This document shows positions 59,610 to 64,000 of a DNA stretch of 64,000 nucleotides, in pieces. Location: the NCBI RefSeq assembly GCF_005862305.2, contig NZ_CP054021.1:1984001-2048000 (forward strand), in the 5' to 3' direction. The notes under the pieces were generated by a model, which searched no databases, was not told where the DNA came from, and saw only the letters and a program-made list of their open reading frames with translations. The translations under genes were made by a program, and so were the position numbers. Within the stretch, counting starts at the first letter, position 1; the number at the start of each line of letters is the position of its first letter. The DNA is from Rhizobium indicum. Lineage in GTDB: Bacteria > Pseudomonadota > Alphaproteobacteria > Rhizobiales > Rhizobiaceae.

Positions 59610-61670
59610 ATGTATCTCGAAAAGCTCAATCCGCAGCAGCGCATGGCCGTCGAGCACGGCACGCTCATCGACGGCAGCCATATTGCCGGGCCGCTGCTGG
59701 TCATTGCCGGCGCCGGCTCGGGCAAGACGAATACCTTGGCGCATCGCGTCGCCCATCTCATCGTCAAAGGCGCTGATCCCCGCCGCATCCTGCTGATGAC
59801 CTTCTCGCGCCGGGCAGCGGCCGAGATGGCGCGGCGTGTCGAGCGCATCTGCCGCGATGTGCTTGGTTCGAATGCCGGCGTGATGGCGGACGCGCTGTCC
59901 TGGTCCGGCACCTTCCACGGCATCGGCGCGCGGCTGTTGCGCGATTATGCGGAGCAGATCGGTCTGGATCCTGGTTTTACCATCCACGACCGCGAAGACA
60001 GTGCCGATCTGATGAACCTGATCCGGCACGACCTCGGCTTCTCGAAGACGGAAAGCCGTTTTCCCACAAAAGGCACGTGCCTTGCCATCTATTCCAGGGC
60101 GGTGAATTCGGAAACCGCGCTCGACCTTGTGCTGCGCGACGTCTTTCCCTGGTGCGCGACGTGGGAGAAACAGCTGCGCGAACTCTTCGCCTGTTATGTC
60201 GAGGCCAAGCAGAGCCAGAACGTGCTCGATTACGACGATCTGCTGCTCTACTGGGCGCAGATGGTTGGCGAAGCGATGATTGCCGAGGATATCGGCAGCC
60301 GCTTCGACCATGTGCTGGTCGACGAATATCAGGACACCAACCGGCTGCAGGCCTCGATCCTGCTGGCGCTGAAACCCGGCGGCCAGGGGTTGACCGTCGT
60401 CGGCGACGATGCGCAGTCGATCTATTCCTTCCGTGCCGCGACGGTGCGCAATATCCTCGATTTTCCCGCCGCCTTCAGCCCGGCCGCCAATATCGTCACG
60501 CTCGACCGCAACTACCGCTCGACGCAGCCGATCCTCGCCGCCGCCAACGCCGTCATCGATCTCGCCTCGGAGCGCTTCACCAAGAACCTCTGGACCGAGC
60601 GGCAATCGTCCGAGCGGCCGCGCCTGGTCACGGTGCGCGACGAGGCCGAGCAGGCGCGCTACATCACCGACATGGTGCTCGACAACCGCGAGGAAGGCCT
60701 CACGCTCAAACAGCAGGCCGTGCTCTTCCGCGCCTCGCATCACAGCGGGCCGCTGGAGGTCGAGCTGACCCGGCGCAACATTCCCTTCGTCAAGTTCGGC
60801 GGGCTGAAGTTTCTCGACAGCGCGCATGTGAAGGACATGCTGGCCGCCCTTCGCTTCGCGCAGAACCCGCGCGACCGTGTGGCGGGCTTCCGGCTGATGC
60901 AGATCCTGCCGGGCGTCGGGCCGTCGACGGCGCAGAAGACGCTCGACCTGATGGCCGAGGATGCCAGCCCGATTACTGCTCTTGGCTCCATGCCGGCGCC
61001 GCCGCGCTCCGGTGAGGACTGGACAATGTTCGTTTCGATGCTGCAGGAGCTGAAGACCGGCAAGGCCGGCTGGCCGGCAGAGATCGGTTTGGCGCGGCAA
61101 TGGTATGCGCCGCATCTGGAACGGCTGCACGAGGATGCCGCGACGCGGCAGGCCGATCTGCTGCAGCTCGAGCAGATCGCTAGCGGTTATGCCTCGCGCG
61201 AGCGCTTTCTCACCGAGCTCACCCTCGATCCGCCGGATGCGACCAGCGACCAGGCGGGCGTGCCGCTTCTCGACGAAGACTATCTCATCTTGTCGACCAT
61301 CCATTCCGCCAAGGGCCAGGAATGGACGAGGGTCTTCATGCTGAACGTCGTCGACGGCTGCATACCGAGCGATCTCGCCGTCGGCACCACCGCCGAAATC
61401 GAAGAGGAACGCCGCCTGCTCTACGTCGCCATGACGCGCGCCCGGGATGGTCTCGACCTCGTCGTGCCGCAACGCTTCTTCACCTATGGGCAGAACTCGC
61501 AGGGCGACCGGCATGTCTATGCCTCACGCAGCCGCTTCATTCCCGCGACCCTGCTGCAGTTCTTCGAGGCCTGCAGCTGGCCGCAGGTGAAATCGCAGAC
61601 TGCCGCTCAAGCGCAGGCGCGGCAGGTGCGCATCGATGTCGGCGCCCGCATGCGCGGCATGTGGCGATAA
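59610..61670 (+). CDS. UvrD/Rep-type ATP-dependent DNA helicase
   Basis: 686 residues. LNPQQRMAVEHG is the Q motif, AGAGSGKTNTLAHRV the Walker A, LLMTFSRRAAAEMARRV motif Ia, VLVDEYQDTN the Walker B, VVGDDAQSIYSFR motif III, LDRNYRST motif IV, ILSTIHSAKGQEW motif V and RLLYVAMTRARDGL motif VI. So all superfamily-1 helicase motifs are intact. It is shorter at the C-terminus than UvrD, and it is probably a second UvrD-like repair helicase. The ribosome site is modest. Confidence 0.94.
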   Translation: MYLEKLNPQQRMAVEHGTLIDGSHIAGPLLVIAGAGSGKTNTLAHRVAHLIVKGADPRRILLMTFSRRAAAEMARRVERICRDVLGSNAGVMADALSWSGTFHGIGARLLRDYAEQIGLDPGFTIHDREDSADLMNLIRHDLGFSKTESRFPTKGTCLAIYSRAVNSETALDLVLRDVFPWCATWEKQLRELFACYVEAKQSQNVLDYDDLLLYWAQMVGEAMIAEDIGSRFDHVLVDEYQDTNRLQASILLALKPGGQGLTVVGDDAQSIYSFRAATVRNILDFPAAFSPAANIVTLDRNYRSTQPILAAANAVIDLASERFTKNLWTERQSSERPRLVTVRDEAEQARYITDMVLDNREEGLTLKQQAVLFRASHHSGPLEVELTRRNIPFVKFGGLKFLDSAHVKDMLAALRFAQNPRDRVAGFRLMQILPGVGPSTAQKTLDLMAEDASPITALGSMPAPPRSGEDWTMFVSMLQELKTGKAGWPAEIGLARQWYAPHLERLHEDAATRQADLLQLEQIASGYASRERFLTELTLDPPDATSDQAGVPLLDEDYLILSTIHSAKGQEWTRVFMLNVVDGCIPSDLAVGTTAEIEEERRLLYVAMTRARDGLDLVVPQRFFTYGQNSQGDRHVYASRSRFIPATLLQFFEACSWPQVKSQTAAQAQARQVRIDVGARMRGMWR

Positions 61671-61681
61671 CTGGATAGCGT

Positions 61682-62746
61682 TCAGAGTGAAAGCGGCGGC
61701 TCGGCCGGTTTCAGGAAATGCTTGATCCTTGCTGCTTCAACAGCCTCGACTGAGGCCGGCGACCATTTCGGATTGCGATCCTTGTCGATGACGGCGGCGC
61801 GGATACCCTCGAAGAAATCGGGATTATCAAGCATCTGCAGACAGGCGCCGAGTTCGCGGCCGAGGCATTCGGCAAGCGAGGCGCTGCGGCGGCCGGCCCT
61901 GAGCAGCCGCAAAGCGAGCTTCAGACTGGTCGGTGAACGCGTCAGCATCACTCGGCGCGTCTCGGCGGCAAATTCGCCTTCCTCCCCGGCGAGTGCTGCC
62001 AGGATTTCCTCGACGCTGTCGAAACCAAATGCGCGATCGATCACCGCCGCGTTCTGTCGCAGCCGGCTTTCTCCCTGAGGCTCAGAAAGCGCCTGCAGCA
62101 GGGCATCGACATCGCTGGATGAACTGCCGCGCGGCAGGCTCGAGAGAGCATCGGTCACCTCGCCGAGCCGCGACGAAGCGATCTGAAGGTCGGCAAGGCG
62201 GGCGTGGATCGCGTCCGCGGCACCGATATCGAGCCCTGTGAGACCGAGCCATGTTCCGGCTTCGCCGGGTGCGCGCGGCAGCAGCCAAGTGGCGCCGACA
62301 TCCGGGACATAGCCGATGCCGGTTTCGGGCATGGCAAGCCGTGTGCGCTCGGTGACGATGCGGTGGCGGCCGTGCGACGACAGGCCGACGCCGCCGCCCA
62401 TGGTGATGCCGTCCATCAGCGCGACATAGGGTTTGGGATAGGCGGCAATCATATGGTTCAGGCGGAACTCCTCGCGCCAGAAGTTTCCGGCGAGGCCATC
62501 GCCGGCGCGGGCACTCTCATGCAGGGCGCGGATATCGCCGCCGGCGCAGAAGCCGCGTTCGCCCTCTCCCGTCGCCACGACGCTTGCCACCTCGGAATCA
62601 CCGGCAAAATCGTGAAGGGCTTCAGTGATCGCCCGGATCATCGGCAGGGTCAGGCTGTTCAGCGCCCGCGGCCGGTTGAGCCGGATGACGCCCGCGGTAC
62701 CCCGCCGTTCAATGATGACATCGCCTGCCCGTTCGCCGTCCTGCAT
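61682..62746 (-). CDS. enoyl-CoA hydratase/isomerase family (3-hydroxyisobutyryl-CoA hydrolase-like)
   Basis: 354 residues, the length of 3-hydroxyisobutyryl-CoA hydrolases rather than simple crotonases (about 260). IIERRGTAGVIRLNRPRALNSLTLPM, GFCAGGDIRALHE (first oxyanion strand), DGITMGGGVGLSSHGRHRIVTERTRLAMPETGIGYVPDVGATWLLPRAPG (second oxyanion loop and catalytic Glu) are canonical for HIBCH. It acts in valine breakdown. Convergent with the helicase gene, 11 bases apart. Confidence 0.9.
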   Translation of the reverse strand: MQDGERAGDVIIERRGTAGVIRLNRPRALNSLTLPMIRAITEALHDFAGDSEVASVVATGEGERGFCAGGDIRALHESARAGDGLAGNFWREEFRLNHMIAAYPKPYVALMDGITMGGGVGLSSHGRHRIVTERTRLAMPETGIGYVPDVGATWLLPRAPGEAGTWLGLTGLDIGAADAIHARLADLQIASSRLGEVTDALSSLPRGSSSSDVDALLQALSEPQGESRLRQNAAVIDRAFGFDSVEEILAALAGEEGEFAAETRRVMLTRSPTSLKLALRLLRAGRRSASLAECLGRELGACLQMLDNPDFFEGIRAAVIDKDRNPKWSPASVEAVEAARIKHFLKPAEPPLSL

Positions 62747-62816
62747 GGTTCACCTCATCTGTTGCGACCATGAATAGACGACGATGACGCATCGCTCCAG
62801 TCGATTTAAGGTCGGT

Positions 62817-64000
62817 TCAGGCAGACAGCGAATTGCGGGCGGAGGCTTCGGCCTCGCACCGGGCGGCGTAATCGATGGCAAGTTCCAGCGGCAGCGGCCG
62901 CGAGAAGTGATAGCCCTGCGCCAGACGAACGCCCATCGCCTTCAATCCCTCGGCGATCTCTTCGCTTTCGACGCCTTCGGCGACGGAGGCTATGCCGAGA
63001 TTCTGGCAGAGATTGGCGACCGAGCGGGTAATGTTCATGCAACGGGCGTCACGATCGAAATTCATCACGAAGGACTTGTCGATCTTCAGCTTGTCGAAGC
63101 CGAGACGATGAATATGGCTGAGGCTCGAATAGCCGGTGCCGAAATCGTCCAGCGCAATCGAGATGCCAGCAGCGCGCAGCATAGTGATCACCTGGTCGGC
63201 GGTGTCGAAATCGGAGAGCAGTGCCGTCTCGGTAATCTCGAATTCGATGCGCCTGGGATCGATGCCGGAGCGGGTGATCATGGCCAGCAGCGCCATCGAG
63301 GTCTCGTGGTCGCAGATATCGCGCGCCGAGAGATTGAAGGACAGCCTCAGATGCCGTGGAATGATCGCCAGCGCTTCGAGCGCCTTGGCAAAGAGAATGC
63401 GCGTCATGCGGCCGATGACGGCCGTGCGCTCGGCCGCCGGGATGAAGGCGTCTGGACTGATGCGGCCGAAGCGGGCGCTGTCCCAGCGGGCGAGCGCCTC
63501 GTAAGCGACGACGCGGCCGCTCTTCAGCTCGACGATCGGCTGATAATCGAGTTTCAATTCCTTGGCGAAGTCGTTCGCCTGCAGCTCGAGTTCGATCAGG
63601 TGGCGCTGCGTCAGGATCTTCTCGTGCTCGGCCGAGAAGAATTCGACGCCGCTGCTGCGCTTGCTCTTGACCTGGTAGAGGGCGAAATCCGCTTTCTCGT
63701 AGAGATCCTCGGCGGTGTATGTGCCGATATCGGGATAGACGATGCCGCACGAGCCGAAGACGCGGACCGAGCCGTCGGGGATTTCGAAAGGATCGCGGAC
63801 GGCAGCACAGAGCGTCAGGCCGAGATCGGCGATCGCTTGGCGTGTCATCGAACAGGGGAAGATGATCCCGAACTCATCGCCGCCGAGACGGGAGACGATG
63901 CCCTCTTCGCCGACCAGGGCGACGAAGCGGCGGGCCGTCTCCTTGAGCACGAGATCGCCGGCGGCATGGCCGAAGACGTCGTTAACAGGCTTGAAGCCGT
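62817..64000 (-). CDS. GGDEF-EAL cyclic-di-GMP protein, N-terminus off the window
   Basis: The reading frame stays open to the right edge (FKPVNDVFGHAAGD before the first in-window start codon), so the gene is partial. The diguanylate cyclase motif RLGGDEFGIIF is intact, and the phosphodiesterase domain has YEALARWDS (EAL), FNLSARD, EITETALL and DDFGTGYSSLSHIHRLGFDKLKIDKSF. Both active sites look complete, so net activity cannot be predicted. The sensory part lies outside the window. Confidence 0.94.
   Translation of the reverse strand, partial: GFKPVNDVFGHAAGDLVLKETARRFVALVGEEGIVSRLGGDEFGIIFPCSMTRQAIADLGLTLCAAVRDPFEIPDGSVRVFGSCGIVYPDIGTYTAEDLYEKADFALYQVKSKRSSGVEFFSAEHEKILTQRHLIELELQANDFAKELKLDYQPIVELKSGRVVAYEALARWDSARFGRISPDAFIPAAERTAVIGRMTRILFAKALEALAIIPRHLRLSFNLSARDICDHETSMALLAMITRSGIDPRRIEFEITETALLSDFDTADQVITMLRAAGISIALDDFGTGYSSLSHIHRLGFDKLKIDKSFVMNFDRDARCMNITRSVANLCQNLGIASVAEGVESEEIAEGLKAMGVRLAQGYHFSRPLPLELAIDYAARCEAEASARNSLSA

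Noticed and set aside
59553..61514. 653-codon open frame on the minus strand opposite the helicase
   Set aside because: It is the high-GC antisense shadow of the UvrD-like gene, whose full set of helicase motifs is on the plus strand.

Overview
The window reads as a Rhizobium-type (R. leguminosarum / R. etli-like) alphaproteobacterial replicon. Reasons: the high-GC rhizobial codon style; the housekeeping block murA - DUF2948 - hisD - UPF0262 - LMW phosphatase - infA - maf - yacG - tRNA-Phe in an order typical of Rhizobiales; many sugar and polyol ABC-transport/dehydrogenase operons; and short palindromic intergenic repeats of rhizobial type. The essential genes suggest a chromosome. Species cannot be fixed from sequence reading alone.

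Layout. (1) 1-4424: end of an O-antigen-ligase/ExoQ-like gene, an acyltransferase, a beta-helix protein and two alpha/beta hydrolases (surface polysaccharide and accessory genes). (2) 4425-12734: a complete Nit1C-type cluster (Sll0783-like protein, nitrilase, radical SAM, GNAT, AIR-synthase-like, glycosyltransferase, MSMEG_0570-like protein, flavoprotein). It is tightly overlapped, preceded by a good sigma-54 promoter match, and extended by an LnmK/Pnap_2097-like gene. (3) 12805-16592: a four-gene operon of FGGY (rhamnulo)kinase, DeoR repressor, class II aldolase and SDR dehydrogenase. (4) 16912-35447: a large polyol/ketose catabolic region. A LacI regulator faces a long minus-strand series of dehydrogenases, PfkB kinases, D-lyxose isomerase-like, Gfo/Idh/MocA, DhnA/LsrF-type aldolase, ribitol dehydrogenase-like, GatZ-like, tagatose-kinase-like, ROK regulator and ketose 3-epimerase genes. 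Diverging from it is a CUT1 ABC importer with an L-xylulose-reductase-like gene. The set fits uptake of a sugar alcohol, oxidation to a ketose, epimerisation, phosphorylation and aldol cleavage. (5) 35451-42302: a CUT2 ABC importer with an arabinose/fucose-isomerase-family gene and a divergent AraC regulator. (6) 42303-46403: gene-poor, with gene fragments, a small conserved-looking protein, a LuxR regulator with a degenerate receiver, and repeats. (7) 44569-50237: a type I secretion locus with two glycine-rich repeat proteins, an unusual PrtD-type ABC exporter and an HlyD adaptor, followed by an orphan IS3 OrfA-like gene. (8) 50679-64000: RelE/XRE toxin-antitoxin pair, tRNA-Phe, the housekeeping block, tRNA-Thr, small proteins, a UvrD-like helicase, an enoyl-CoA hydratase/HIBYL-CoA hydrolase, and a GGDEF-EAL protein that runs off the right edge.

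The best candidates for something under-described are the glycine-rich type I secretion locus, whose exporter has lost the canonical ABC signature and which sits among nested inverted repeats, and the LnmK-like gene fused transcriptionally to the Nit1C cluster.
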